Shown piece after piece: positions 1-9,770 of a stretch of 64,000 nucleotides of DNA (position 1 is the first letter of the stretch; each line of letters begins with the position of its first letter). This DNA comes from Quercus robur. Taxonomy: Eukaryota; Streptophyta; Magnoliopsida; Fagales; Fagaceae. Made by a program: the position numbers and the translations under genes. The DNA lies in contig NC_065536.1 of assembly GCF_932294415.1 (NCBI RefSeq), positions 13,981,974-14,045,973 on the forward strand, written 5' to 3'. The notes beneath the pieces were generated by a model that saw only the letters and a program-made list of their open reading frames with translations, made no database searches and was not told the DNA's origin.

Positions 1-1889
1 TTAGTGGAAAATTGATTCTCAACAAGTGCTTTAAAGTGCTTAAAGACAGATAAGACTTCATGTTTATGCTTGAGCAGAAATAACCAAGTAAATCTAGAGT
101 AATCATCCACAAAGATTACATAATAGGCAAAACCAAGAACAGAAGATAAAGGAGCTGGTCCCCATACATCACTATGAACCAAATCAAGCACAGAAGTAGA
201 CTCAATAGGAGATTTATTCAAAGGGTACTTGTGCATCTTAGCACTTATACAATATTCACAAGAAGCACAGCAAGCTTCAATTTGAGACAATGAAACAGAT
301 TGAAAGAAAGGTTTAAGAGTAGAATATAAAAGCCTAGAACTAGGATGACCAAGCCTGTAATGCCAAAGCAGAAGAACATCAGACTTGATGGATTGAGAAG
401 CAGACACAGTTGAGGTAGAGTTAAAAGCAGTGGAAGATGAGAGTGAGGAAGATGATGGAATAGGATAAACACCATCCTTACTCAACCCTTTGTAGAGGAT
501 CTTCCCCGAAGGTAAATCCTGAATTAAGAACTTGTGAGCATCAAAATAACAAAAAGCATTATTTTGGAGACACAACTTATGAACAGACAAGAGATTAGAA
601 GCAAGATCAGGAACTCTAAGTATATTATTAAGCCTAAAGTTATGAGTAGAAGTTTTAAGCTCACCATGACCAACATGTGTGACTGGAAGCTCCTGTCCAT
701 TGCCTACTGTAACAGTTTCATTGCCCAAAACAGGTTGTTGATGAAGAGACAGCTGAGACAGATTAGGAGTAACATGGTCTGAACAACCTGTGTCAGTAAG
801 CCAACCATTGCAGCCTTGCACTTGAGAAGAATTAGCTACCATTGAAGCCAACTTAGCTGGTGGATGTCTACCTTGGTATGCAAAGTCCATTCTATGATAA
901 CAATCAAGAGCTGAATGACCTCCTTTACCACAGATTTGACAATACACCCTATTAGATGAAGGCTGACTTGGAGGTCCTTGAGAACCTTGTGGCTTAAAGT
1001 ACTGTCCCGGATTACCAGAATTAGTAAATCCTCCATTGTTGTTGGTAAAACTATTATGATTGTTGTAATTTCCTCTTCCACCTCTTCCTCTTTGATTAGA
1101 ATACCTACCTCCTCTACCTCTTTGATTAGAAAAACCATGATTTTGAGATTGAAAATTCATATTCATAGCCATTGAAGGAGAAGAGCCATTATTAATCCTT
1201 TTCTTGATCACTCTCTCCTCTGCATTAAGCAAAGTATTCAACTCTTCAACTGACAAAACATCACTTCGAGTCCTAATTGCAGAACTAAAGGAATCATACT
1301 CTGAGGGCAAACCATCAAGAGCAATGTGAAGAAGTTCTTCATCATCCAAAACAACAGAAACAGCAACCAATTTGTCACGAATTTGCTTAATCTTTTGGAA
1401 ATAACCATCAATTGAATCAGTACCTTTCTTCACTGCACTCAGTTCATTTCGAAGACTCATCACATGAGACCTTGAAACTGAGGCAAACCTCTTTTCTAAC
1501 ACCTTCCACACTCCCTTAGCAGATCTTTGCCCAACAGTAAGAGCAAGAATAGAGGGAGACAAAGTAGAATTGATAAAAGTGAACATTGCTTGTTCACGAT
1601 TCTTCCAAGAAATGAAATTAGGGTTAATCTCAGCAGTGAGATTACCAGAAGAATCCTTCAAAAAACGATCTGGAGCAGCAATTGAATCATCTAGAATATC
1701 AATCATTGAGTAAGTTTCAAGAATTACCTCAATCTGATGCCTCCAAACAGTGTAATTGCCATGGTCAAGCTTGACAGTCATCATTGAAGACATATTGGAT
1801 AAGAGAAGTAATGAGGTATTTGCAGGTAGAGCTGTATTAGTCATAGCAGGAGCTGAACCAGAGGTAGAAGATGATGTCGTGGAAGCCAT
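1..1889 (-). CDS. Copia gag-pol polyprotein, N-terminal part (cut by window edge)
   Basis: This is the start of a second Copia polyprotein, read on the minus strand from the ATG at 1889 and leaving the window at position 1. It carries gag, the CCHC zinc knuckle, the protease DTG motif and the start of integrase. It matches 4761-6649 of the complete element at a constant offset of 4760, and I saw no difference between the two coding copies. The PBS at 1904-1915 and the LTR at 1916-2270 lie immediately upstream, so that LTR serves as 3' LTR of the complete element and 5' LTR of this one. The rest of the protein lies outside the window, so whether it is intact is unknown. Confidence 0.9.
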   Translation of the reverse strand, partial: MASTTSSSTSGSAPAMTNTALPANTSLLLLSNMSSMMTVKLDHGNYTVWRHQIEVILETYSMIDILDDSIAAPDRFLKDSSGNLTAEINPNFISWKNREQAMFTFINSTLSPSILALTVGQRSAKGVWKVLEKRFASVSRSHVMSLRNELSAVKKGTDSIDGYFQKIKQIRDKLVAVSVVLDDEELLHIALDGLPSEYDSFSSAIRTRSDVLSVEELNTLLNAEERVIKKRINNGSSPSMAMNMNFQSQNHGFSNQRGRGGRYSNQRGRGGRGNYNNHNSFTNNNGGFTNSGNPGQYFKPQGSQGPPSQPSSNRVYCQICGKGGHSALDCYHRMDFAYQGRHPPAKLASMVANSSQVQGCNGWLTDTGCSDHVTPNLSQLSLHQQPVLGNETVTVGNGQELPVTHVGHGELKTSTHNFRLNNILRVPDLASNLLSVHKLCLQNNAFCYFDAHKFLIQDLPSGKILYKGLSKDGVYPIPSSSSLSSSTAFNSTSTVSASQSIKSDVLLLWHYRLGHPSSRLLYSTLKPFFQSVSLSQIEACCASCEYCISAKMHKYPLNKSPIESTSVLDLVHSDVWGPAPLSSVLGFAYYVIFVDDYSRFTWLFLLKHKHEVLSVFKHFKALVENQFST

Positions 1890-1903
1890 TGATAAGGATC
1901 AAT

Positions 1904-1915
1904 GCTCTGATACCA
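1904..1915 (-). other. Primer binding site (initiator Met-tRNA type)
   Basis: On the minus strand the sequence directly after the LTR reads TGGTATCAGAGC. This is the standard plant Copia PBS, complementary to the 3' end of initiator methionine tRNA. The identical site at 6664-6675 serves the complete element. Confidence 0.92.
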
Positions 1916-2270
1916 TGAAAGAACACAGAGAAGCTCTAAAACTCACACACCAGACTGTAACAAACACAAGAGGAAAAGAGAAAATCTTCTAACAGAAAAT
2001 GTAGTTTATCAAGAATCGTTCACACTGAAATTACAGAGGAGCAATCTCTAATATATACCCAAATACAGGACTGATCTATTCTAACTACTTCACACACGTG
2101 CACACGTGTCTGCACTTAAAATAAATAAGGCTAAACGACAACGTGTTGTTGCTTAAGGCTATAGTGAAACGACATCATCTGGTGGCTTGCTCTGTTTCTT
2201 CTTGACCATTGGAACAGGACTTGAATCATCTTCAAGTTCTTCAAGTACACAACTGCTGCTACTGCTTTCA
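1916..2270 (-). repeat. Copia LTR shared by two elements (355 bp)
   Basis: The LTR is bounded by the short inverted ends TGAAAG and CTTTCA. On the minus strand it follows a polypurine tract (GAGGGGGG, about 2271-2279) and precedes a TGGTATCAGAGC primer site. A TATA-like run (TATATATT, minus strand) lies at 2050-2057, a plausible core promoter. It differs from the LTR at 6676-7030 at one position that I could find (near 1976 versus 6736), which implies recent activity. The polyprotein stop codon (2159-2161) lies inside this LTR. Confidence 0.93.
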
Positions 2271-5200
2271 TCCCCCCTCAAACGAAAGGGGAATTTCCAC
2301 ATGAGTTTGGAAGTTAACCAATGAAACCGAGAGGAAGGCAACCCTTTAGTAAAAATATCAGCAAGTTGATCATTGGAGGAAATGAATTTCACCAGAAGAT
2401 CCTTTCTAAGAACTTTCTCACGCACAAAGTGGTAATCCACTTCGATATGCTTGGTACGAGCATGGAAGACAGGATTAGATGCAATAGCCAAAGCACTCAC
2501 ATTATCACACCATAACAAAGGAGGAGTGGAAAGAAATAAGCCCAAATCACGAAGGAGCATCCTAAGCCAAAACAACTCAGCAGCTGTAGAAGCCAAAGCT
2601 CTATACTCAGCCTCAGTGGAAGATCGGGAAACCGTTGACTGTTTCTTGGCTGACCAAGTAATAGGACAATTGCCAAAGAAAACCACAATACCAGAAATAG
2701 ACCTACGATCAACTGGATCACCAGCCCAGTCAGCATCGCAAAAGGCAGACAAGGAAGGAAAACCCGGAGTAAAAGCTAAGCCATAGTGTAAGGTACCCCT
2801 AAGATATCTGAGGATACGCTTAGAAGCTTGCAAATGATTCTCTGTAGGCTCACTCATAAATTGACAAGTTTGCTGGACAGCAAAGGACAAGTCAGGCCTT
2901 GTAAATGTAAGGTATTGAAGGGCACCTACAAGACTTCTATAAGAAGTAGCATCAGATAAAGAGGGACTATCATGAGGTAGAAGATGTTGATTAGAAGGGC
3001 AAGGGGTCTTGCAAGGCTTACAATCAGACATAGCAAACCTGGACAGCAAATCAGTGGCATACTTTGTCTGATGTACAAAAAGACCGGAATCAGTATATTC
3101 AATTTGCAGCCCAAGAAAATAATGGAGTAGACCAAGATCCTTAAGATCAAAGGCAGAACTTAAGAGCTGAATAATTGAAGCAGTGAAGACCTTATCATTC
3201 CCAGTAAGTATAATATCATCCACATAGAGCAAGAGGAAAACCAAATGACAACCATGCCTATAGATGAATAAATTCCCATCAGCACCAGAGGCAAAGAACC
3301 CAACATGAAACAAATGTGAGGTAAACCTCTCAAACCAGGCCCTAGGTGCCTGCTTAAGACCATAGAGAGCCTTGTGAAGGAGACAAACATGATGAGGAAA
3401 TTGAGGATCAACATAGCCTTGAGGCTGTCTCATATAAACTTCTTCCCTTAAGATGCCATGAAGAAAGGCATTACTCACATCTAGTTGCCGTAACTCCCAA
3501 CCATTGTTTACAGCCAAAGCCAAAAGAAGCCTCACAGTAGCAGGCTTGACCACAGGGCTGAATGTCTCATCATAATCAAGCCCAAATTGCTGAAGGTAAC
3601 CCCTAGCCACTAACCGGGCTTTGTACCTAGCAATAGACCCATCAGCATGCCTTTTCAATTTATAAACCCATTTACAAGTGACCACATTCTTGTTAGCAGG
3701 CAAGGGAACCAAGGACCAAGTTTTCTGTTTCTGAAGAGATTGAAACTCAGAGTCCATGGCAGCCACCCATTGAGAGTGTTTAGCAGCAATAGCATAGGAA
3801 GGAGGTTCAGTCTGTGTATAATCATGTTGAACTGATAAAACTTTAGGCTTATATATCCCATGTTTAGATCTTGTTACCATAGGATGAGAATTATGAGAAA
3901 TAGGATTGGAAGAAGAATTAGGAGTAGATTCAGAAGCAGAAGGAACAACAGAAGATGAGATAGGAAGAGAAGTAGCAGCAGGAGCAGAAATAGTGGAAAG
4001 GGAAGAAGGAAGACTAGAAGGAGGTGGAGGTGGAACCATAGGAATAGGAGTAGAAGTATGAAGTAAAGAAGGTAACAAAGATGAAGTGAAATCCAAAGAA
4101 GTGGAAGAAGGACCAAAATCAGAAGTGGAAAGAGGAATAGATGTAGAGGGAGAACTAACATTATCAGAAGAAGAACCTGATATGGAATTGGGAAACCAAA
4201 GAGAGATAGTAGTAGTAAAAGGAGTATTAGGATTAGTAGAAAAAGAGGACTGAGCAAAAGGGAACAAGGATTCATTGAATACAGCATAACAGGCAATGTA
4301 AATTTTATTGCAAGTAGGATCAAGACAGATGTAGCCCTTTGACAAAGGAGGGTAACCTAGGAAAATACATTGTTGAGACCTGGGTTGAAACTTATTTTTA
4401 TTATAGGGCCTAAGATAGGGATAGCAAGCACAACCAAAAGCCTTAAGGGCTTGAAGAGGGGGTGGTTTAGAGTATAGAAGTTCCCAGGGTGATTTAAAAT
4501 TCAGGACAGAAGAAGGTAATCTGTTAATAAGAAAAACAGCAGTGGCAAAAGCATAAGACCAGTAGTTATAGGGTAAATGAGACCTGTAGAGAAGGGTAAG
4601 ACCTGTTTCAACAATATGCCTATGCTTCCTTTCGGAAACACCATTTTGTGAAGGAGAATGTGGGCAAGAGGTTTGATGTAAAATGCCATTAGAAGAGCAG
4701 AAGGCATGAAAAGCAGTGTTGGTATATTCAGAACCATTATCTGTCCTAAGCACTTTAATTTTAGTGGAAAATTGATTCTCAACAAGTGCTTTAAAGTGCT
4801 TAAAGACAGATAAGACTTCATGTTTATGCTTGAGCAGAAATAACCAAGTAAATCTAGAGTAATCATCCACAAAGATTACATAATAGGCAAAACCAAGAAC
4901 AGAAGATAAAGGAGCTGGTCCCCATACATCACTATGAACCAAATCAAGCACAGAAGTAGACTCAATAGGAGATTTATTCAAAGGGTACTTGTGCATCTTA
5001 GCACTTATACAATATTCACAAGAAGCACAGCAAGCTTCAATTTGAGACAATGAAACAGATTGAAAGAAAGGTTTAAGAGTAGAATATAAAAGCCTAGAAC
5101 TAGGATGACCAAGCCTGTAATGCCAAAGCAGAAGAACATCAGACTTGATGGATTGAGAAGCAGACACAGTTGAGGTAGAGTTAAAAGCAGTGGAAGATGA

Positions 5201-6649
5201 GAGTGAGGAAGATGATGGAATAGGATAAACACCATCCTTACTCAACCCTTTGTAGAGGATCTTCCCCGAAGGTAAATCCTGAATTAAGAACTTGTGAGCA
5301 TCAAAATAACAAAAAGCATTATTTTGGAGACACAACTTATGAACAGACAAGAGATTAGAAGCAAGATCAGGAACTCTAAGTATATTATTAAGCCTAAAGT
5401 TATGAGTAGAAGTTTTAAGCTCACCATGACCAACATGTGTGACTGGAAGCTCCTGTCCATTGCCTACTGTAACAGTTTCATTGCCCAAAACAGGTTGTTG
5501 ATGAAGAGACAGCTGAGACAGATTAGGAGTAACATGGTCTGAACAACCTGTGTCAGTAAGCCAACCATTGCAGCCTTGCACTTGAGAAGAATTAGCTACC
5601 ATTGAAGCCAACTTAGCTGGTGGATGTCTACCTTGGTATGCAAAGTCCATTCTATGATAACAATCAAGAGCTGAATGACCTCCTTTACCACAGATTTGAC
5701 AATACACCCTATTAGATGAAGGCTGACTTGGAGGTCCTTGAGAACCTTGTGGCTTAAAGTACTGTCCCGGATTACCAGAATTAGTAAATCCTCCATTGTT
5801 GTTGGTAAAACTATTATGATTGTTGTAATTTCCTCTTCCACCTCTTCCTCTTTGATTAGAATACCTACCTCCTCTACCTCTTTGATTAGAAAAACCATGA
5901 TTTTGAGATTGAAAATTCATATTCATAGCCATTGAAGGAGAAGAGCCATTATTAATCCTTTTCTTGATCACTCTCTCCTCTGCATTAAGCAAAGTATTCA
6001 ACTCTTCAACTGACAAAACATCACTTCGAGTCCTAATTGCAGAACTAAAGGAATCATACTCTGAGGGCAAACCATCAAGAGCAATGTGAAGAAGTTCTTC
6101 ATCATCCAAAACAACAGAAACAGCAACCAATTTGTCACGAATTTGCTTAATCTTTTGGAAATAACCATCAATTGAATCAGTACCTTTCTTCACTGCACTC
6201 AGTTCATTTCGAAGACTCATCACATGAGACCTTGAAACTGAGGCAAACCTCTTTTCTAACACCTTCCACACTCCCTTAGCAGATCTTTGCCCAACAGTAA
6301 GAGCAAGAATAGAGGGAGACAAAGTAGAATTGATAAAAGTGAACATTGCTTGTTCACGATTCTTCCAAGAAATGAAATTAGGGTTAATCTCAGCAGTGAG
6401 ATTACCAGAAGAATCCTTCAAAAAACGATCTGGAGCAGCAATTGAATCATCTAGAATATCAATCATTGAGTAAGTTTCAAGAATTACCTCAATCTGATGC
6501 CTCCAAACAGTGTAATTGCCATGGTCAAGCTTGACAGTCATCATTGAAGACATATTGGATAAGAGAAGTAATGAGGTATTTGCAGGTAGAGCTGTATTAG
6601 TCATAGCAGGAGCTGAACCAGAGGTAGAAGATGATGTCGTGGAAGCCAT
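2159..6649 (-). CDS. Copia gag-pol polyprotein, intact, 1496 aa
   Basis: A single uninterrupted frame encodes all retrotransposon functions. Approximate positions: gag domain 35-290; CCHC zinc knuckle CQICGKGGHSALDC near 317; aspartic protease DTGCS near 366; GAG-pre-integrase HYRLGHPS near 510; integrase core with the acidic residues in HSDVWGP, DNGSEY and NGVSERKH; reverse transcriptase with YVDDIILTG; RNase H with DADWAGDP and STEAEYRAL. About 37 C-terminal residues, rich in Ser, Glu and Asp, are encoded inside the 3' LTR because the frame runs through the polypurine tract. The start is the ATG 15 nt after the PBS. No frameshift or internal stop was seen, so the protein could be functional. 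The family assignment is certain; current activity is inference. Confidence 0.97.
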   Translation of the reverse strand: MASTTSSSTSGSAPAMTNTALPANTSLLLLSNMSSMMTVKLDHGNYTVWRHQIEVILETYSMIDILDDSIAAPDRFLKDSSGNLTAEINPNFISWKNREQAMFTFINSTLSPSILALTVGQRSAKGVWKVLEKRFASVSRSHVMSLRNELSAVKKGTDSIDGYFQKIKQIRDKLVAVSVVLDDEELLHIALDGLPSEYDSFSSAIRTRSDVLSVEELNTLLNAEERVIKKRINNGSSPSMAMNMNFQSQNHGFSNQRGRGGRYSNQRGRGGRGNYNNHNSFTNNNGGFTNSGNPGQYFKPQGSQGPPSQPSSNRVYCQICGKGGHSALDCYHRMDFAYQGRHPPAKLASMVANSSQVQGCNGWLTDTGCSDHVTPNLSQLSLHQQPVLGNETVTVGNGQELPVTHVGHGELKTSTHNFRLNNILRVPDLASNLLSVHKLCLQNNAFCYFDAHKFLIQDLPSGKILYKGLSKDGVYPIPSSSSLSSSTAFNSTSTVSASQSIKSDVLLLWHYRLGHPSSRLLYSTLKPFFQSVSLSQIEACCASCEYCISAKMHKYPLNKSPIESTSVLDLVHSDVWGPAPLSSVLGFAYYVIFVDDYSRFTWLFLLKHKHEVLSVFKHFKALVENQFSTKIKVLRTDNGSEYTNTAFHAFCSSNGILHQTSCPHSPSQNGVSERKHRHIVETGLTLLYRSHLPYNYWSYAFATAVFLINRLPSSVLNFKSPWELLYSKPPPLQALKAFGCACYPYLRPYNKNKFQPRSQQCIFLGYPPLSKGYICLDPTCNKIYIACYAVFNESLFPFAQSSFSTNPNTPFTTTISLWFPNSISGSSSDNVSSPSTSIPLSTSDFGPSSTSLDFTSSLLPSLLHTSTPIPMVPPPPPSSLPSSLSTISAPAATSLPISSSVVPSASESTPNSSSNPISHNSHPMVTRSKHGIYKPKVLSVQHDYTQTEPPSYAIAAKHSQWVAAMDSEFQSLQKQKTWSLVPLPANKNVVTCKWVYKLKRHADGSIARYKARLVARGYLQQFGLDYDETFSPVVKPATVRLLLALAVNNGWELRQLDVSNAFLHGILREEVYMRQPQGYVDPQFPHHVCLLHKALYGLKQAPRAWFERFTSHLFHVGFFASGADGNLFIYRHGCHLVFLLLYVDDIILTGNDKVFTASIIQLLSSAFDLKDLGLLHYFLGLQIEYTDSGLFVHQTKYATDLLSRFAMSDCKPCKTPCPSNQHLLPHDSPSLSDATSYRSLVGALQYLTFTRPDLSFAVQQTCQFMSEPTENHLQASKRILRYLRGTLHYGLAFTPGFPSLSAFCDADWAGDPVDRRSISGIVVFFGNCPITWSAKKQSTVSRSSTEAEYRALASTAAELFWLRMLLRDLGLFLSTPPLLWCDNVSALAIASNPVFHARTKHIEVDYHFVREKVLRKDLLVKFISSNDQLADIFTKGLPSSRFHWLTSKLMWKFPFRLRGDESSSSSCVLEELEDDSSPVPMVKKKQSKPPDDVVSL

Positions 6650-6675
6650 TGATAAGGATCAATGCTCTGATACCA

Positions 6676-7030
6676 TGAAAGAACACAGAGAAGCTCTAAA
6701 ACTCACACACCAGACTGTAACAAACACAAGAGGAAGAGAGAAAATCTTCTAACAGAAAATGTAGTTTATCAAGAATCGTTCACACTGAAATTACAGAGGA
6801 GCAATCTCTAATATATACCCAAATACAGGACTGATCTATTCTAACTACTTCACACACGTGCACACGTGTCTGCACTTAAAATAAATAAGGCTAAACGACA
6901 ACGTGTTGTTGCTTAAGGCTATAGTGAAACGACATCATCTGGTGGCTTGCTCTGTTTCTTCTTGACCATTGGAACAGGACTTGAATCATCTTCAAGTTCT
7001 TCAAGTACACAACTGCTGCTACTGCTTTCA
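6676..7030 (-). repeat. Copia 5' LTR of the complete element (355 bp)
   Basis: The same 355-bp LTR as at 1916-2270, with TGAAAG and CTTTCA ends. Sequence identity with the other copies stops sharply at 7030, where unrelated AT-rich genomic DNA begins, so this is the outer right boundary of the array. Confidence 0.93.
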
Positions 7031-7308
7031 AATAGCACTTTGTCACGTTACAACTGTAATAAAAAGTTGTGAAAAATTACGTGTCCTTAGACTTTTCCCC
7101 ACTAATACTGCATTATTGCATACTGCCACAAAGGTTTTGAATCTTCTGATGAAGATTGGCACTGGAATCACCAAACCGAAACAGTACGTAGTATCAGGAC
7201 CAGCGTAATACCACTGTCACCGACACCATGCAGCGCCACTGCTAAAGTTAATTTATGTTATCATATTATGGTCTTGTTTTAAAAGTAGAAGTAGAAACTT
7301 CTATCATT
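7031..7308. other. Flank between Copia array and hAT element
   Basis: About 280 bp of non-repetitive DNA. A short frame crosses from the LTR into it and has no recognisable product. Nothing else is supported here. Confidence 0.5.
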
Positions 7309-7316
7309 GTGGTTCC

Positions 7317-8303
7317 CAGGGCTGGCCCTAGGCCTTGACCATTTAGGCCATGACCAAGTCCCTCTAACATAGAAAGGTACCTAATTAATATGGGGACAGT
7401 AAGTTTTTTTTTCCTTTTATTTTAAATTAAAAATAAAAAGTGAGTTAGTTGCATTTTTTTTATCTCATAGGTTTTATAAATTGATATGTCACCAATCATA
7501 ATAAATAATTCAATTTTTTTTTATTGAAATGTCACATAAATTTATAAGTTTTTTATAATAAAATTTGTAGTAACTTTAGCATCTTTTTCACACACACAAA
7601 AAAGTGACGAATTAATAGAAATACAACACAATCACCAATTCACCATTAAGTGAATGAAAAATGCTAAAACTAATACAAATTTTATGACAAAAAATTAACA
7701 AACTGATGTGGTAGGAATATGATTGGTGCCACCCAAACAATATAATAAATTGAATGTTTTGAATAAATTTTTTTTTTATTAGTGACACATTAGTTCGTAA
7801 AACCTACATAATAAGTATCACTAGCTCACTCAGGGTGAATCAGTTTTATTAATTAGTAAGAATTAATAATAGATTTGAAATTAAAAATAAAGTAAATATT
7901 ATTTAAGTGATATTTAGATATAAAAACACCCATTTAAAATTCTTCACCATTAAGTGAATGAAAAATGCTAAAACTAATACAAATTTTATCAAAAAAAATT
8001 AACAAACTGATATGGCAGGAATATGATTGGTAACACTCAAACAATATAATAAATTGAATGTTTTGAATAACTTTTTTTTTATTATTAGTGACACATTAGT
8101 TTGTAAAACCTACATAGTAAGTATCACTAACTCACTAAGGGTGAATCAGTTTTATTAATTAGTAAGAATTAATAATAGATTTGAAATTAAAAAAAATTAT
8201 ATTATAAAAAATAAAGTAAATATTATTTAAGTGAAATTTAGATATAAAAATGCCCCTTTAAAATTTTTCGCCTTAGGCCTTAAACTATTTTGGGCCGGCC
8301 CTA
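7317..8303. mobile_element. hAT-like non-autonomous element, 987 bp
   Basis: The ends are imperfect inverted repeats, CAGGGCTGGCCC on the left against TAGGGCCGGCCC read inward from the right, the typical hAT terminus. The flanks are an 8-bp target duplication with one mismatch, GTGGTTCC (7309-7316) and ATGGTTCC (8304-8311). The interior is AT-rich, has no ORF, and holds a tandem duplication (7641-7944 and 7945 to about 8272). With no transposase it would depend on a hAT transposase supplied in trans. Confidence 0.85.
7641..8272. repeat. Internal tandem duplication, about 304-bp unit
   Basis: Two diverged direct copies begin CACCATTAAGTGAATG at 7641 and 7945. The second has a short extra A/T run near 8190-8210. 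Both lie inside the hAT-like element, so the duplication arose within the transposon. Confidence 0.85.
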
Positions 8304-8311
8304 ATGGTTCC

Positions 8312-9770
8312 TCCACCATATTTACTTTCTTGGAATGCATAAGGGAGACAAAATATATAATGGAGAAGAGATAGTGTTTGCTAATAATGTGTTTTTGAAT
8401 TTGAGACTCGGTTTTCCAATTTTAGCTAACTACTTTTCAAAACATTCTTATTATCATATTAATTCATATTCTAAACCATATTTCATTTAAATATTAATTT
8501 TTCTTTGGTTTTTTTTTTTTTTTTTTTCCACTTTTCAAAGGAAAACTCTAAAGACACACAAATCCACAACATCTTGTGACACACACAAATCCTCAACCAA
8601 ACAGATAGCCTAGAATAAAGAACCTCCTGCTAATAATAGAATGGCAGGATTTTGCATTCAATTCATGAGTAGAAACTAGAAAGGCTTACTTGAAATTCTC
8701 AATTTGCCTTGAAAAATTTTACTGTTAATTTTTACTCATCATTTCAGAAAATAATTTTTTTTTTTTTTTCTGAAAATGAAGAAAAAAGAAATGGGTATAG
8801 AATGGGGCAATCAAAGTAACTTCTCTACCTAAACGTTACTCTAATCAAGGACCGGGGTTCAAGTCTCTAAGAGTGAGTTTCACACACATATACACTTAGA
8901 TTAGGCTAGAGTATAAATTCTATCTTGTATAAAAAAAAATAAATAAAAAAAAATAAAAAAAAAAGGCGGCACCAAATACTAATAAGGGTGGTCACAAGAC
9001 CACCCTGAATTTTTTCTTTTAATATACCTTAAAAATTTTGAGTTTTAAATTAATATGGGTCTTTTGACCACCTTAGAAAAAAAACTTGACCACCCTAAAA
9101 ATAAAAAAAAAAATTGAACACCCTTAATAACACCTCTCCAAAAATTTTGTCCATTGAAAGTTAAACAAAAAAATTGCAAGAAATGCAATGTTTACAATAT
9201 TTTCGCAAAATTTTTGTAACAAATCCTAAATAACAGGTTGTTACTGGTAAAAAAAAAAAAAAATTCAATTGTGAGTTCAAATTAGAAACAGTAAAAACTT
9301 ACTATTTAAAATATACACTTTTTAAATAGCTAATCTGTTAGTACTTACTTAAGTCTTTAGTCGAATTTGTTGGATTTATATGATATATTTTTTTCAAAAA
9401 GATAATGCATTTTATCTGTATTAGTACTTATTTAGGCAATATGTTAGTAATTGAATGAGTGATCAGTAGCTTAATAATTACTTGGTTTTGTACATTGAAA
9501 AAGATATAACGGATAACATTAATAATGAAATTATCATATCACACAATGATTTCAAAATATAAAAACTTGTGAATGGAAATTTTAAAACTTTATGTATTTG
9601 CATATGTTTTTATTTTGTGATGTTAATATATTCAAGTTTAATTATTATTAAAAATTTTGAATTTAATTGTTTTTAATGACTATTCTGAAAAGAATTTCTA
9701 GAGCCGCCACGGACCCTAATAGCATCTTACCCTCTGTGTTTGGGTTTGCAAGCAGGGAATGGTGAGTCAT
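8312..9770. other. AT-rich intergenic region, possible SINE at 8800-8965
   Basis: No gene is visible. Around 8855-8870 the sequence GACCGGGGTTCAAGTCTC resembles a Pol III B box, and an A-rich tail follows at about 8930-8964, which together suggest a tRNA-derived SINE on the plus strand. No clear A box or target duplication was found. Between 8985 and 9125 the motif GACCACCC recurs in both orientations and may form small hairpins. Confidence 0.35.

Larger units (their letters stand above)
1916..7030 (-). mobile_element. Complete Ty1/Copia LTR retrotransposon
   Basis: Read on the minus strand the order is 5' LTR (7030-6676), PBS (6675-6664), one gag-pol ORF (6649-2159), polypurine tract, 3' LTR (2270-1916). 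Protease, integrase, reverse transcriptase and RNase H follow in Copia order. The gag and protease context looks like the Ale/Retrofit lineage, which is an inference from general resemblance. Near-identical LTRs and an unbroken ORF suggest a young, possibly autonomous element. The 3' LTR leads straight into another copy instead of genomic flank, so no target duplication can be checked here. AATAG at 7031-7035 would be the right-hand candidate. Confidence 0.95.

Noticed and set aside
4501..4872. Minus-strand frames overlapping gag-pol
   Set aside because: They are out-of-frame shadows of the intact Copia polyprotein.
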